Shown: positions 26,495-34,255 of the stretch, in pieces
Position numbering within the stretch: position 1 is the first letter of the stretch
How the letters are laid out: each line of letters opens with the position of its first letter
Origin: Aquipseudomonas alcaligenes MRY13-0052
GTDB lineage: Bacteria; Pseudomonadota; Gammaproteobacteria; Pseudomonadales; Pseudomonadaceae
Assembly: GCA_000474255.1 (NCBI GenBank)
Contig: BATO01000001.1
Coordinates: forward strand, 233,773 to 297,772
DNA length: 64,000 nucleotides
Reading direction: 5' to 3'
Translations under genes and position numbers: made by a program
Notes under the pieces: model-generated
Told to the model about the DNA's origin: nothing
Seen by the model: the letters and a program-made list of their open reading frames with translations, nothing else
The model's database searches: none

Positions 26495-27166
26495 TCAGGC
26501 CGGGTGGTTGGCGCCGAGGAACAGCAGGTTGTTTTCCAGGTTGATGTGCTGCATCAGGTCGCGGCGCAGCGTCTCCAGCCCGCTGTAGAGGCGGCGCCAG
26601 CTGTTGCAGGCGTCGGCCGGCGGGGTGAGGTCGTCGGTCAGCTCGGCCAGCACCGCCAGGGACTGCGCATGCTCGTCGTGCTCATGGCGCATCACCCCGA
26701 TCGGCCCCTGCACATGGGCCAGCGGTATGCCCTGGCGCAACCAGGGGAACAGCACGCTTTCCTCCTTGCACATGTGCCATTCCAGCTCCTCCTGCATCGT
26801 TCTCAGGTGCGTGGTGAGCCCGGCTGGGCATTGCGGGTGGTCGGCGTGGGTCTTCTCGACGCGGTCGGCCAGGGGGATCAGTGCCGGGAACTGCTCGCGG
26901 TGGACGGCGTGGTAGCGCTCGAGGATGTGGTCGATCAGCTCGGCGTTGCTGGTCAGGCGCCAGTCGACCTGGGGGCTGCCGGGCGGCAGCGCCTGCAGCT
27001 GCTCGGCGATGCGCTGGGCGTCGAGGCCCCGCTCGCGGGCCGCGTCGCCCAGGCTGCGCTGGCCGGCGCAGCAGAAGTCGAGCTTGTAGTCGTGGAACAG
27101 CGCGGTGCTGCCGGGCAGGCTGAAGCTCAGCTCGCTCAGGGTGCGTTCGGTGAGGTTGTCGTGCAT
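26495..27166 (-). CDS. ytfE: Di-iron iron-sulfur cluster repair protein YtfE/ScdA
   Basis: A 223-residue haemerythrin-like protein that repairs iron-sulfur clusters damaged by nitric oxide. The N-terminal ScdA domain (about 5-60) carries the paired cysteines DYKLDFCCAGQRSL. The di-iron haemerythrin domain supplies His/Glu ligands in ELIDHILERYHAVHREQF, EEELEWHMCKEESVLFPWL-type sequence, VMRHEHDEHAQSL and LMQHINLENNLLF. It is called DnrN in denitrifiers. It lies between dnr and a second Crp/Fnr gene, all on the minus strand, with an ANR/DNR box 84 bases upstream that overlaps the stop codon of the preceding gene. Confidence 0.94.
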   Translation of the reverse strand: MHDNLTERTLSELSFSLPGSTALFHDYKLDFCCAGQRSLGDAARERGLDAQRIAEQLQALPPGSPQVDWRLTSNAELIDHILERYHAVHREQFPALIPLADRVEKTHADHPQCPAGLTTHLRTMQEELEWHMCKEESVLFPWLRQGIPLAHVQGPIGVMRHEHDEHAQSLAVLAELTDDLTPPADACNSWRRLYSGLETLRRDLMQHINLENNLLFLGANHPA

Positions 27167-27249
27167 GGCGGGCCTCCGGTGGCGTGGGGCACGGCGGGGC
27201 AGGCGTCGTGGTGATGGCGGCAGTCTAGGGACGGCCCGCGCCGGGCGCC

Positions 27250-27263
27250 TTGATTGCAGTCAA
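27250..27263 (-). promoter_or_regulatory. ANR/DNR box overlapping a stop codon, upstream of ytfE
   Basis: TTGAT-TGCA-GTCAA on the plus strand (TTGAC-TGCA-ATCAA on the minus strand) has one deviation from consensus. Bases 27260-27262 are also the TGA stop codon of the upstream regulator gene. It is placed to drive ytfE. Confidence 0.85.
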
Positions 27264-27988
27264 GCGTCCTCGTGGGCGGGCTCCCGCTCGTCGCCACCGG
27301 CGATCTGCATCAGCCGCTGCGGGTTGCACACCAGCAGCTTCTGCCGGCCGCCCCGCACCAGGCCGCGATCCTCCCAGGCGCTGAGGATGCGCGAGACGGT
27401 GTGCAGGGTGGTGCCGGTCATCTCGGCGATGTCCTGGCGGCTGACCGGGAAATCGATGCGGATGCCGTCCGCCTCCGGGCGCCCGGATTGCTGCACCAGG
27501 CGCAGAACGGTATGGGCGACGCGGCGTTCCACCTCCTCGGTGGCCAGCTCGCAAAAGCGCACATGGGCTTCCTGCAGGCGCACGCCGATGGCCTGCACGG
27601 TGTTCAGGGCGAAGCCGGGGTGCCGGGCCAATAGCGGTTCCCACTGGCGGGTCGGCCAGGCCAGGGCGAGGCTGTCCTGGGTGGCGCAGGCGGTGGCCGG
27701 GTAGTCGCCACGGCCCAGGGCGCGGACGAAGCCGAACAGGTCGCCCGGGTTGACCACCCGCACCAGCACGCGCTGGCCGTCGCCGGTGATCTGGCTGGCC
27801 TTGAGGCGACCATGCACCAGCAGGTAGAACGCCTCCGCCGGCGCTCCCTGTTCGAACACGGTGTCGCCGTTGTGCAGGCGCAGGATGGCGGCCTGGCTGA
27901 GGATGTCGTCCTGCTCTTCGCGGCTGCTGTTGGCGAAGGGCGGCAGGCTGGCGAGCCAGGCGCGGTTGAGGGCGAGATCGGCAGTCAC
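27260..27988 (-). CDS. Second Crp/Fnr-family transcriptional regulator
   Basis: A 242-residue regulator distinct from dnr. The sensor domain (about 20-135) has FEQGAPAEAFYLLVHGRLKASQ and GDLFGFVRALGRGDYPATA. The DNA-binding domain has FPVSRQDIAEMTGTTLHTVSRILSAWEDRGLV, with recognition helix T-x-H-T-V-S-R, which differs from the E-x-x-S-R of FNR/DNR and suggests a different or relaxed target. There are no N-terminal cysteines, so no oxygen-labile cluster. The position between ytfE and nirV suggests an NO or nitrite response, like DnrE/DnrS-type proteins. The start GTG at 27988 is my choice; a TTG at 28003 is also possible. Confidence 0.88.
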   Translation of the reverse strand: MTADLALNRAWLASLPPFANSSREEQDDILSQAAILRLHNGDTVFEQGAPAEAFYLLVHGRLKASQITGDGQRVLVRVVNPGDLFGFVRALGRGDYPATACATQDSLALAWPTRQWEPLLARHPGFALNTVQAIGVRLQEAHVRFCELATEEVERRVAHTVLRLVQQSGRPEADGIRIDFPVSRQDIAEMTGTTLHTVSRILSAWEDRGLVRGGRQKLLVCNPQRLMQIAGGDEREPAHEDA

Positions 27989-28043
27989 GGCAATGATTCC
28001 CAAGGTTCCGCCGCAGCATAACCCCTAGGGCAGGCGGCAGAAC

Positions 28044-28057
28044 TTGAGGGGGATCAA
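28044..28057 (-). promoter_or_regulatory. ANR/DNR-like box overlapping the nirV stop codon
   Basis: TTGAG-GGGG-ATCAA has one mismatch to consensus (minus strand TTGAT-CCCC-CTCAA). Bases 28054-28056 are also the nirV stop codon. It lies about 60 bases before the second Crp/Fnr gene, the same arrangement as at 27250. Confidence 0.75.
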
Positions 28058-28866
28058 GGGATGTCCCTGACCAGGCGGAAACCCAGGTTGTCCGGTGGCT
28101 GCCCGACGGCGCAGCCACCGCCGCGGGCGTCCCGCACGAAGTCGTTGATGGCGGCGCGGTGGCGGCCTTCGGCGATGCGGATCGAGCAGGCGTCGATGCG
28201 GCTGAGCTGCATGCCCTGGCCATCCAGCTTGACCCGGTGGTGGCAGCTGTCGGTCCACTCCCAGACGTTGCCGGCGAGGTCGGCGATGCCGAATTCGTTG
28301 AGCCCGTGGCTGCCGCGCACCTGCGCCTGGGCCGATTCGGCGGTGCGCGTCTCGGCCTCGAAGCTGTAGCGCGCCAGCCAGCGCCGTGCCGGGTTGCTGC
28401 CATCGTCGTCGATGAGCAGGGCGTCGTCGGCCCAGCGCGAACCGGCGAAGAAAGCCCATTCGACATCGCTGGGCAGGCGCCAGCGCTGCCCGGTGCGGCG
28501 GGTCAGCCAGTCGGCATAGAACTGCGCGTCCAGCAGGCTCACGCCGGTGAGGGGCAGGTCGTCGCGGGGCGTGTCGCCTTCGCTCAGCGGCAGGCAGTCG
28601 CCGTCGGCCACGCAGCGGGCGTACTCGCCCTGGCTGACCTGGTACTTCATCACCTCGAAGCTGGGCTGCACCTGCTCGCGTCGGGCAGGCGCGTCGATGG
28701 CGCGCGCCTCCTGCCAGTAGTCGCCGGCGGGGCGGAAGGTGAAGGCACGGGCTGTCAGTGTCACCGTTTCCGGTGCCAGTTCGGGCTCGTGGCGGGGGGT
28801 GAGGAGCAGCACGGCTGCACCGAGCGCGAACGCGACGGGCAGGCTGATCAGGGTGGCCTTGTGCAT
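28054..28866 (-). CDS. nirV: Nitrite reductase accessory protein NirV (SUMF1/FGE fold)
   Basis: A 270-residue protein of the formylglycine-generating-enzyme-like fold. It starts with a signal or anchor segment (about 5-23, LISLPVAFALGAAVLLLTP), followed by FGE-sulfatase motifs: FEVMKYQVSQGEYARCVADG, LTGVSLLDAQFYADWLTRRTG, RWRLPSDVEWAFFAG, GIADLAGNVWEWTDSC and NLGFRLVRD. Genes of this kind next to nirK are called nirV; the biochemical role is unresolved, with nitrite reductase maturation the usual guess. It follows nirK by 57 bases on the same strand. Confidence 0.9.
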   Translation of the reverse strand: MHKATLISLPVAFALGAAVLLLTPRHEPELAPETVTLTARAFTFRPAGDYWQEARAIDAPARREQVQPSFEVMKYQVSQGEYARCVADGDCLPLSEGDTPRDDLPLTGVSLLDAQFYADWLTRRTGQRWRLPSDVEWAFFAGSRWADDALLIDDDGSNPARRWLARYSFEAETRTAESAQAQVRGSHGLNEFGIADLAGNVWEWTDSCHHRVKLDGQGMQLSRIDACSIRIAEGRHRAAINDFVRDARGGGCAVGQPPDNLGFRLVRDIP

Positions 28867-28923
28867 GGCGGTGGCGTCCGATGGCCAAGGGGGATGGCCG
28901 GCCCTCCCGGACCGGCCGGCGGC

Positions 28924-30072
28924 TTACTTGATCGGCGACGGCGGCTCGATCTGGCTCATCAGGTCGGCGTTCCACTCACCCTCCACCTGGAAGTGCGCGG
29001 TGGCACCCAGCAGCACACCCTCGATCAGGTTGTGGTTGAGGTAGGCGTACAGGCCCGGCTGGCGGAAGGTGTAGAGCGCCGCCCCGGCCGCGCCGCCCGG
29101 GATGAACCAGGTTTCTAGGTCTTCCTCCGGCGGGTTGTTGAACTTGCCGCTGGCCCAGACGTGGTCGCCGTGGCCACCGATCAGGTGCGGGCGGGTGTCG
29201 CGGTTGGCCTGGGAGTGGACGATCAGCACCGTCTCGCCGACCTTGGCCTTGAGCGCGTTCTTGCCGGTCAGTGCGCCGACCTTGCCGTTGAACACGATGT
29301 GGCTGGGGATCAGCCCCTTCATCACCGCCTGCATGTCGACGAAGCTTTCCATCGGGCTGGCGTAGCGCTTGAACTTGCCGTCCTTGTCACGGGGAACGTA
29401 GAAGTCCTGCTCGCCGACGTAGAACACCTTGTCGTACTTCAGCGCCTTGCCGGCGCGGTCCTTCAGGCCGTCACGCGGGAGCACCATGATCGCGCCGTTC
29501 ATGCCCGAGACCACGTGCCAGGGGATCATCGCCCCGCCCGGCGCGCAGTGGTACACGAAGACCCCGGCGCGGGTCGCCTTGAAGCGCAGCTTCACCTGCT
29601 CGCCGGGGCTGACGATGGTCAGCGCACCGCCGCCCAGGGCGCCGGTGGCGGCATGGAAGTCGATGTTGTGGGCCATGCTGTTGCTGGCCGGGTTGACCAG
29701 GGTGAGTTCCACGTAGTCGTCCTGGTGCACCACCATCAGCGGTCCGGGCACCGAACCGTTGAAGGTCATGGCGTGGATCTCGGTGCCCTCGTCGTCGAGC
29801 ACCAGGGTCTTCTCTTCGATGGTCAGGGTGAACGCCACCACTTTCGGCTTGCCGCTGGCGCGGGCCTCGTGGGCATGGACGAAGGGCGGCGCCACCAGCT
29901 CGACCTTGAGCCGTTCCAGCTTGGAAAGGTCGGGCGCCTTGCCCATGTTCTTCGGTGCCGGCTCGCCGGCCATTGCTTTGGCGCTGCCAAGTACCGAGCC
30001 GGTGACGCCGAGCACCACCGCGCCTGCCAGCAGGGTACGGCGGGAAAGGGACAGCTCTTCCTGATCGTGCAT
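28924..30072 (-). CDS. nirK: Copper-containing nitrite reductase NirK
   Basis: A 382-residue periplasmic enzyme reducing nitrite to nitric oxide. It has a Tat signal ([20 protein letters not shown]). The first cupredoxin domain gives type 1 copper ligands in [12 protein letters not shown] (His), [20 protein letters not shown] (Cys, His, Met) and type 2 ligands from DFH and YHC. The second domain supplies the third type 2 His in [16 protein letters not shown]. The catalytic Asp and His are therefore in place, and the sequence is of the short class I type. The ATG at 30072 follows CGGAG. It is transcribed with nirV. Finding nirK rather than nirS explains why no haem d1 biosynthesis genes are present. 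Confidence 0.97.
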   Translation of the reverse strand: MHDQEELSLSRRTLLAGAVVLGVTGSVLGSAKAMAGEPAPKNMGKAPDLSKLERLKVELVAPPFVHAHEARASGKPKVVAFTLTIEEKTLVLDDEGTEIHAMTFNGSVPGPLMVVHQDDYVELTLVNPASNSMAHNIDFHAATGALGGGALTIVSPGEQVKLRFKATRAGVFVYHCAPGGAMIPWHVVSGMNGAIMVLPRDGLKDRAGKALKYDKVFYVGEQDFYVPRDKDGKFKRYASPMESFVDMQAVMKGLIPSHIVFNGKVGALTGKNALKAKVGETVLIVHSQANRDTRPHLIGGHGDHVWASGKFNNPPEEDLETWFIPGGAAGAALYTFRQPGLYAYLNHNLIEGVLLGATAHFQVEGEWNADLMSQIEPPSPIK

Positions 30073-30426
30073 GGTGCATCTCCGTAAAGGACGATTCGTC
30101 GTGGCTACAGAGATACCGCGTGGGTAGAAACGTTCTTTGAGCTGAGACAAACAAGCCTGCAACTGGACAACCTGTCGCAGGGGTAGATGTGCGTCAGGTC
30201 GCGTTTGTCGATCGATGTGCGCATCACTCGCGGTGCGCGCTGCGTCGCAGCGGCTTTCGTAGGATGGTGTAGAGCGAAGCGAAACCCATCGCGCGGAGTT
30301 GCAGAAATCCTGAAGAACCCCGGAAAGCGCCGTGCTTGAGGGGAGCGCGTCGAATCTATAGCAACGCATCAGCAAGGCTCGGCACTCAGCTGGGCTCAAA
30401 ACCCTCCGGCAGCATAGTTTTGGGAC
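30073..30426. other. nirK upstream region
   Basis: This 354-base gap holds the nirK promoter at its left end. A degenerate dyad TTGAG-CTGA-GACAA (30137-30150) is the only ANR/DNR-like site I can find, and it has three deviations. One dispersed GTAGGATGG repeat lies at 30258-30290. No gene is supported. Confidence 0.5.
30258..30290 (+). repeat. Dispersed intergenic repeat
   Basis: CGTAGGATGGTGTAGAGCGA followed by AGCGAAACCCATC, nearly identical to the copy at 19077, including the preceding GCGGCTTT. The two copies flank the denitrification cluster. Confidence 0.8.
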
Positions 30427-31311
30427 TCAATCCTTCTCGAAAAAGCCCTTGGCGTCCTTCAGGTAGGCCTCGCGGGTGGGGCCGTCCAGCCAGCGGGCGT
30501 AGAGCTGGATCAGTTCCTCGCCGCGCAGTTCGCGGATCACCTCGTTTATCGCCGCGATGGCCTTCTTGCCTTCGGGCGTCTTCGAGCAGCCGACATGGGC
30601 CAGCAGGTAGCTGGGCATGCCCTGCACCGGGTAGAAGCGCAGGTTGGAGACCTCCATGCCCTCGGTCTCGGCCAGGTAGCGCACCTCGGGCCAGTAGCCG
30701 AGCAGGGCGCTGATGCGGCCGTGCTCCTGCATCTGCAACAGGCTGCCCAGGGCGTTGTTGCCGTGGTGCACCAGCAGGCGTTCGGGCGGGGCGGCATGCA
30801 GCGTGGCATCGATCGCCGGCCCGTAGCTGCGCTCCACCAGCACGCCGAGGCGCTGGTGCGAGTCGGCGAGAAAGGCCGCCAGGTCGATCTTGCCGTCGTG
30901 CAGGAAGGGCCGCATCTGCGCCTCCCGCTCCTGGCGCACCACTACGCCGTTGGTGACCACGCCCAGGGTGGGGATGGAGAAGTACATCAGCTGTTCGCGC
31001 TCCTGGGTCCTCAGCACCCCTGCGTCGCAGGTGAGGGTGTCGCGGGCGAACATCTGGTTGGCCCGGGCGCGGTTGACCCGGCTGTTGAGGTGGCGGTACT
31101 GCGGTAGCCGTTGCTGCAACAGGCCGAGCATGCGGTCGGCGATGCCCTGGCCCTTGAGCGGGCCCTCCATGATGTTGAACGGCGCCATGTCGCGCACCGT
31201 CCAGGTGATCAGCGGGGCGGGCTCGGCCAGGCAGGCGCCGGCTGCGCCCAGCAGCGCGCAACCGAGCAGGGCGCGGCGCAGGCGGGCGCGCAGCGATGGG
31301 GCGTGCCGCAA
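30427..31311 (-). CDS. Periplasmic substrate-binding-like protein
   Basis: A protein of about 294 residues with a signal peptide (RRALLGCALLGAAGACLA) and an SBP_bac_3-like fold (WTVRDMAPFNIMEGPLKGQG, RVNRARANQMFARDTLTCDAGVL, then VLVERSYGPAIDATL and GKKAIAAINEVIRELRGEEL). It resembles stand-alone extracytoplasmic binding proteins (TIGR02285-like) that lack an ABC partner; none is adjacent here. The open frame continues far upstream into the CoA-transferase gene, so the start is uncertain. I propose TTG at 31311, just after the caiB-like stop. No good ribosome-binding site is visible, so coupling to the upstream gene is plausible. Confidence 0.78.
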   Translation of the reverse strand: MRHAPSLRARLRRALLGCALLGAAGACLAEPAPLITWTVRDMAPFNIMEGPLKGQGIADRMLGLLQQRLPQYRHLNSRVNRARANQMFARDTLTCDAGVLRTQEREQLMYFSIPTLGVVTNGVVVRQEREAQMRPFLHDGKIDLAAFLADSHQRLGVLVERSYGPAIDATLHAAPPERLLVHHGNNALGSLLQMQEHGRISALLGYWPEVRYLAETEGMEVSNLRFYPVQGMPSYLLAHVGCSKTPEGKKAIAAINEVIRELRGEELIQLYARWLDGPTREAYLKDAKGFFEKD

Positions 31312-31331
31312 GGTGGGTGGCGTGCTGCGGT

Positions 31332-32531
31332 TCAGATGGCGCCTTCCTTGCGCAGGGTGTCGATGCGTCCCGCGTCGTAGCCGAGACCGGCGAGCAACTC
31401 GGCGGTGTGCTCGCCCAGCTCCGGGCCGACCCATTCGGCCGAGCCCGGCGTCGCCGAGAGCTTGGGCACGATGCCGGGCATGCGGAAGGGCTTGCCGTCC
31501 GGCAGGCGCGCCTGGAGGAACATCTCCCGGGCGATGAATTGCGGGTCGTTGAACATGTCTTCGGCGGAGTAGATGCGGCTGGCCGGCACCTCGGCGCGGG
31601 TCAGGGTCGCCAGCACCTGGTCCAGGGGCAACGAGCCCACCCAACGGTCGATCACCCCGTAGAGTTCGTCGCGGCGCGCATCGCGGCCATCGTTGCTGGC
31701 CAGGCTCGGGTCGGTGGCCAGGTCCTCGCGGTCGATGGCCAGCATGAAGCGGCGGAAGATCGCATCGCCGTTGGCGCCGATCTGCACGTGGCGACCGTCG
31801 GCGCTGGTGTGGATGGAGGAGGGGGTGATGCCGGGCATGATGTTGCCGCTGCGCTCGCGGATGAAGCCGAACACGTCGAACTCCGGGACCATGCTTTCCA
31901 TCATGGCGAACACCGCCTCGTACAGCGCCACGTCCACCACCTGGCCTTCACCGCCATTGACCTCGCGGTGGCGCAGCGCCATGAGCGCGCCGATCACGCC
32001 CCAGAGGGCGGCGATGGAGTCGCCTATGGAGATGCCGGTGCGCACCGGCGGGCGGTCCTCGAAGCCGGTGATGTAGCGCAGCCCGCCCATGGATTCGCCC
32101 ACCGCACCGAAGCCCGGCTGGTCCTTCATCGGCCCGCTCTGGCCGAAGCCGGAGAGGCGCACCATCACCAGCTTCGGGTTCAGTGCGTGGATCACCTCCC
32201 AGCCGAGGCCGAGCTTCTCCAGCACGCCGGGGCGGAAGTTCTCGATAAGGATGTCCGCCTCGCTCAGCAGCTGCTTGAGGATGGCGATGCCGTCGGGGTG
32301 CTTGAGGTTGAGCGTCAGCGACTTCTTGTTGCGCGCCTGCACGAACCACCAGAGCGAGGTGCCCTCGTACAGCTTGCGCCACTTGCGCAACGGGTCGCCG
32401 CCATCGGGGGATTCGACCTTGATCACCTCGGCACCGAACTCGGCGCACAGGCGCGAGGCGAAGGGGCCGGCGATCAGGGTGCCGAGTTCGATGACTTTCA
32501 ATCCGGCGAGGGGCTTGGCGAGGGTATCCAT
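31332..32531 (-). CDS. CaiB/BaiF-family CoA transferase
   Basis: A 399-residue class III CoA transferase that moves CoA between carboxylic acids through aspartyl thioester intermediates. Family motifs include GLKVIELGTLIAGPFASRLCAEFGAEVIKVE-type start, NFRPGVLEKLGLG, LSGFGQSGPMKDQPGFGAVG (with the catalytic Asp region) and VDVALYEAVFAMM. The substrate is not predictable. It appears to be the first gene of a two-gene unit with the binding protein downstream. The ATG at 32531 is preceded by a CCACGGATG region with only weak Shine-Dalgarno. Confidence 0.92.
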   Translation of the reverse strand: MDTLAKPLAGLKVIELGTLIAGPFASRLCAEFGAEVIKVESPDGGDPLRKWRKLYEGTSLWWFVQARNKKSLTLNLKHPDGIAILKQLLSEADILIENFRPGVLEKLGLGWEVIHALNPKLVMVRLSGFGQSGPMKDQPGFGAVGESMGGLRYITGFEDRPPVRTGISIGDSIAALWGVIGALMALRHREVNGGEGQVVDVALYEAVFAMMESMVPEFDVFGFIRERSGNIMPGITPSSIHTSADGRHVQIGANGDAIFRRFMLAIDREDLATDPSLASNDGRDARRDELYGVIDRWVGSLPLDQVLATLTRAEVPASRIYSAEDMFNDPQFIAREMFLQARLPDGKPFRMPGIVPKLSATPGSAEWVGPELGEHTAELLAGLGYDAGRIDTLRKEGAI

Positions 32532-32814
32532 GGCACATCCGTGGGGCAGGGAAAAATCCCGCGTAGCCTAGACCATTGCCCCGTTGCAGTGCAGCCGTCC
32601 GCCGGCTGCTTTTTCGTGAAACACGTCGGTCTTCGGCCCCTGTCTGCTGTTCAAGGGCCCATCACGGGGTTCTAATCCCTGGCGATACCCATCGCGCACA
32701 TCGGAAACCAGGGACAGGTCCTCATGCTCGGCGCTCATCTCCACACCCTTCCAGAATCCTCCGGCCATGCGCTGGGGCCTAGTGCTGCGCGCCTTTCTTT
32801 GGTTCTCGCAAGTA
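32532..32814. other. Intergenic region upstream of the PSP/flotillin cluster
   Basis: The divergent gap between the CoA transferase and the DUF2170 gene. An open minus-strand frame (32568-32879) crosses the inverted repeat and has no family resemblance, so I do not call it. Apart from the operator-like repeat at its right edge, I see nothing specific. Confidence 0.45.
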
Positions 32815-32846
32815 TCACATGTAATGTATTGAAAACTTACATGTGA
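32815..32846. promoter_or_regulatory. Perfect inverted repeat, candidate operator of the DUF2170/PspA/flotillin cluster
   Basis: TCACATGTAA (32815-32824) and TTACATGTGA (32837-32846) are exact reverse complements with centres 22 bases apart, two helical turns. The spacer is AT-rich (TGTATTGAAAAC). Each half also contains the palindrome ACATGT. This is a typical two-dimer operator geometry and sits over the likely core promoter, just before the first gene. Confidence 0.8.
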
Positions 32847-32863
32847 TGAATTATTCTGCGCCC

Positions 32864-33484
32864 ATGCAAAACAAGTCATCCGCCCATTACCAACGTTTGT
32901 TCCGCCAGCGCCTGCGTGATCAGGGGTTGGTGAAAAAGGAAGTCTGGATACTGCCGGAGAACGCCCAGGCGCTTCTGGCGGTTGAACGCAAGCTGCGCCA
33001 GCCCCAGCCGGGGCCGGTCAATCTGCAAAAGGAGGGGGCCATGGAAATGCCTCAGATCTGGAATGCGCGTGCGCTCTGCGAGGCCTTGGCTGCGACCGAG
33101 CTCTTCACCTCTGGCGATGCCGGCATCGAGCTGATCGAAGGCGCCGAACCGAGCCTGCACGTCACCATGCATGAATACGGCGACCTGCCGCTGTTCGTCG
33201 CCCTGCACGGTGAGCAGATCATCGTCGAGGCGCTGCTCTGGCCGCAGAGCGAAGTCACCGACCTGGTGGCCTTCAACGAAGAAGTGCTGCTCAGCCGCCA
33301 GCTGTTCCCGCTTTCCAGCATCGGCCTGGAGACGCTGCCCGGCGGTGAGCGTTGCTACACCATGTTCGGTGCCCTGAGCGCCACCTCGATCCTGTCCAAC
33401 GTGGTCTACGAGATCGAGACCCTCGCCAGCAACGTGATTCGGGCCACCGAAGCCTACGAAGCCTATCTGAAGGCTCAGGCCTGA
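32864..33484 (+). CDS. DUF2170 (YjfI-like) protein with DNA-binding-like N-terminus
   Basis: A 206-residue protein. The C-terminal part (about 65-200) is the YjfI/DUF2170 domain known beside pspA-like genes (LFTSGDAGIELIEGAEPSLHVTM, LSSIGLETLPGGERCYTMFGALS, IETLASNVIRATEAY). The N-terminal segment SSAHYQRLFRQRLRDQGLVKKEVWILPENAQALL resembles the ribbon-helix-helix or MazE-like antitoxin segment, which suggests DNA binding. With the perfect inverted repeat directly upstream, autoregulation is plausible. The ATG at 32864 is my choice; ATG 32846 and GTG 32843 overlap the inverted repeat. It heads the cluster, with the PspA-like gene 14 bases downstream. Confidence 0.85.
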   Translation: MQNKSSAHYQRLFRQRLRDQGLVKKEVWILPENAQALLAVERKLRQPQPGPVNLQKEGAMEMPQIWNARALCEALAATELFTSGDAGIELIEGAEPSLHVTMHEYGDLPLFVALHGEQIIVEALLWPQSEVTDLVAFNEEVLLSRQLFPLSSIGLETLPGGERCYTMFGALSATSILSNVVYEIETLASNVIRATEAYEAYLKAQA

Positions 33485-33498
33485 CCTGGAGGATGCAC

Positions 33499-34194
33499 AT
33501 GAACGTTTGGAGCAAGCTGCTGGCCGCCCTGCGTGGCGGTGTCAACGAAGCCGGTGAGGCCATTGTCGACAGCCAGGCCCTGCGTATCCTCGACCAGGAG
33601 ATTCGCGATGCCGACCTGGAGCTGCGCAAGTCCAAGGAAGCCCTGGCCGAGATCATGGCGCGGCAGAAACTGGCCGAGGACCGTGCCGGCAAATGCGCCG
33701 CCAAGGTAGGCGAGTACGAAGCCTACGCGCTGAAGGCCCTGGAAGCGGGCAACGAAGCCCTGGCCAAGGAAGTGGCGGAGAAGATCGCCAACCTGGAGAA
33801 CGAACTGCTTGTGGAGCGCGAGCAGGTCGCCGGTTTCGCCGCTAACGTTGCCCAGTTGCGCAAGGCGGTGACCCAGGCCGAAGGCAACATCAAGCATCTG
33901 AAACAACAGGTGGATACCGTCAAGGCCACCGAGAGCGTGCAGAAGGCGCAGATGGCCGTGGCCCAGCGCTACAGCGGCTCGCAGACCAAGTTGCACACTG
34001 CCGTCGAATCGCTGGAGCGCATCAAGCGCCAGCAGGCCGAGCGCGCGGCGAAACTGGAGGCGGCAGCCGAACTGGCCGCCACCAGCAGCCCGGACGATGA
34101 CCTCGATGCCAAGCTGCGTGCAGCCGGCATCGTCGCCGACGGCACCAGCGCCGACAGCGTGCTGGCCCGCCTGAAGGACAAGGGCAAGTCCTGA
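33499..34194 (+). CDS. PspA/IM30-family protein (YjfJ-like)
   Basis: A 231-residue, almost wholly helical coiled-coil protein of the PspA/Vipp1 (bacterial ESCRT-III-like) family, which assembles on stressed inner membranes. It starts MNVWSKLLAALRGGVNEAGE, with the amphipathic first helix and the family pattern LDQEIRDADLELRKSKEALAEIMARQ. Long heptad-rich helices follow, and a flexible tail (SSPDDDLDAKLRAAGI) ends in LARLKDKGKS. GGAGG is spaced six bases from the chosen ATG. It lies in the same order as E. coli yjfI-yjfJ. No pspF or pspBC genes are adjacent, so regulation differs from the classical Psp system. Confidence 0.92.
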   Translation: MNVWSKLLAALRGGVNEAGEAIVDSQALRILDQEIRDADLELRKSKEALAEIMARQKLAEDRAGKCAAKVGEYEAYALKALEAGNEALAKEVAEKIANLENELLVEREQVAGFAANVAQLRKAVTQAEGNIKHLKQQVDTVKATESVQKAQMAVAQRYSGSQTKLHTAVESLERIKRQQAERAAKLEAAAELAATSSPDDDLDAKLRAAGIVADGTSADSVLARLKDKGKS

Positions 34195-34255
34195 TTCACC
34201 GTTGAACGGGCGGGGCCGCTCGGCTTCGTCCAGCCTTTTCAGGGATAGGAAAGCG

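Noticed and set aside
30386..31261. Alternative minus-strand frame ending in MLPEGFEPS
   Set aside because: It is Arg/Pro/Gly-rich and lies in a shadow frame of the binding-protein gene, which has a signal peptide and family motifs.
32650..32690. GGGGTTCTAATCCC resembles a tRNA T-arm
   Set aside because: The T-loop would have a T at the conserved purine position, and no acceptor stem, anticodon arm or CCA-like end can be found around it.
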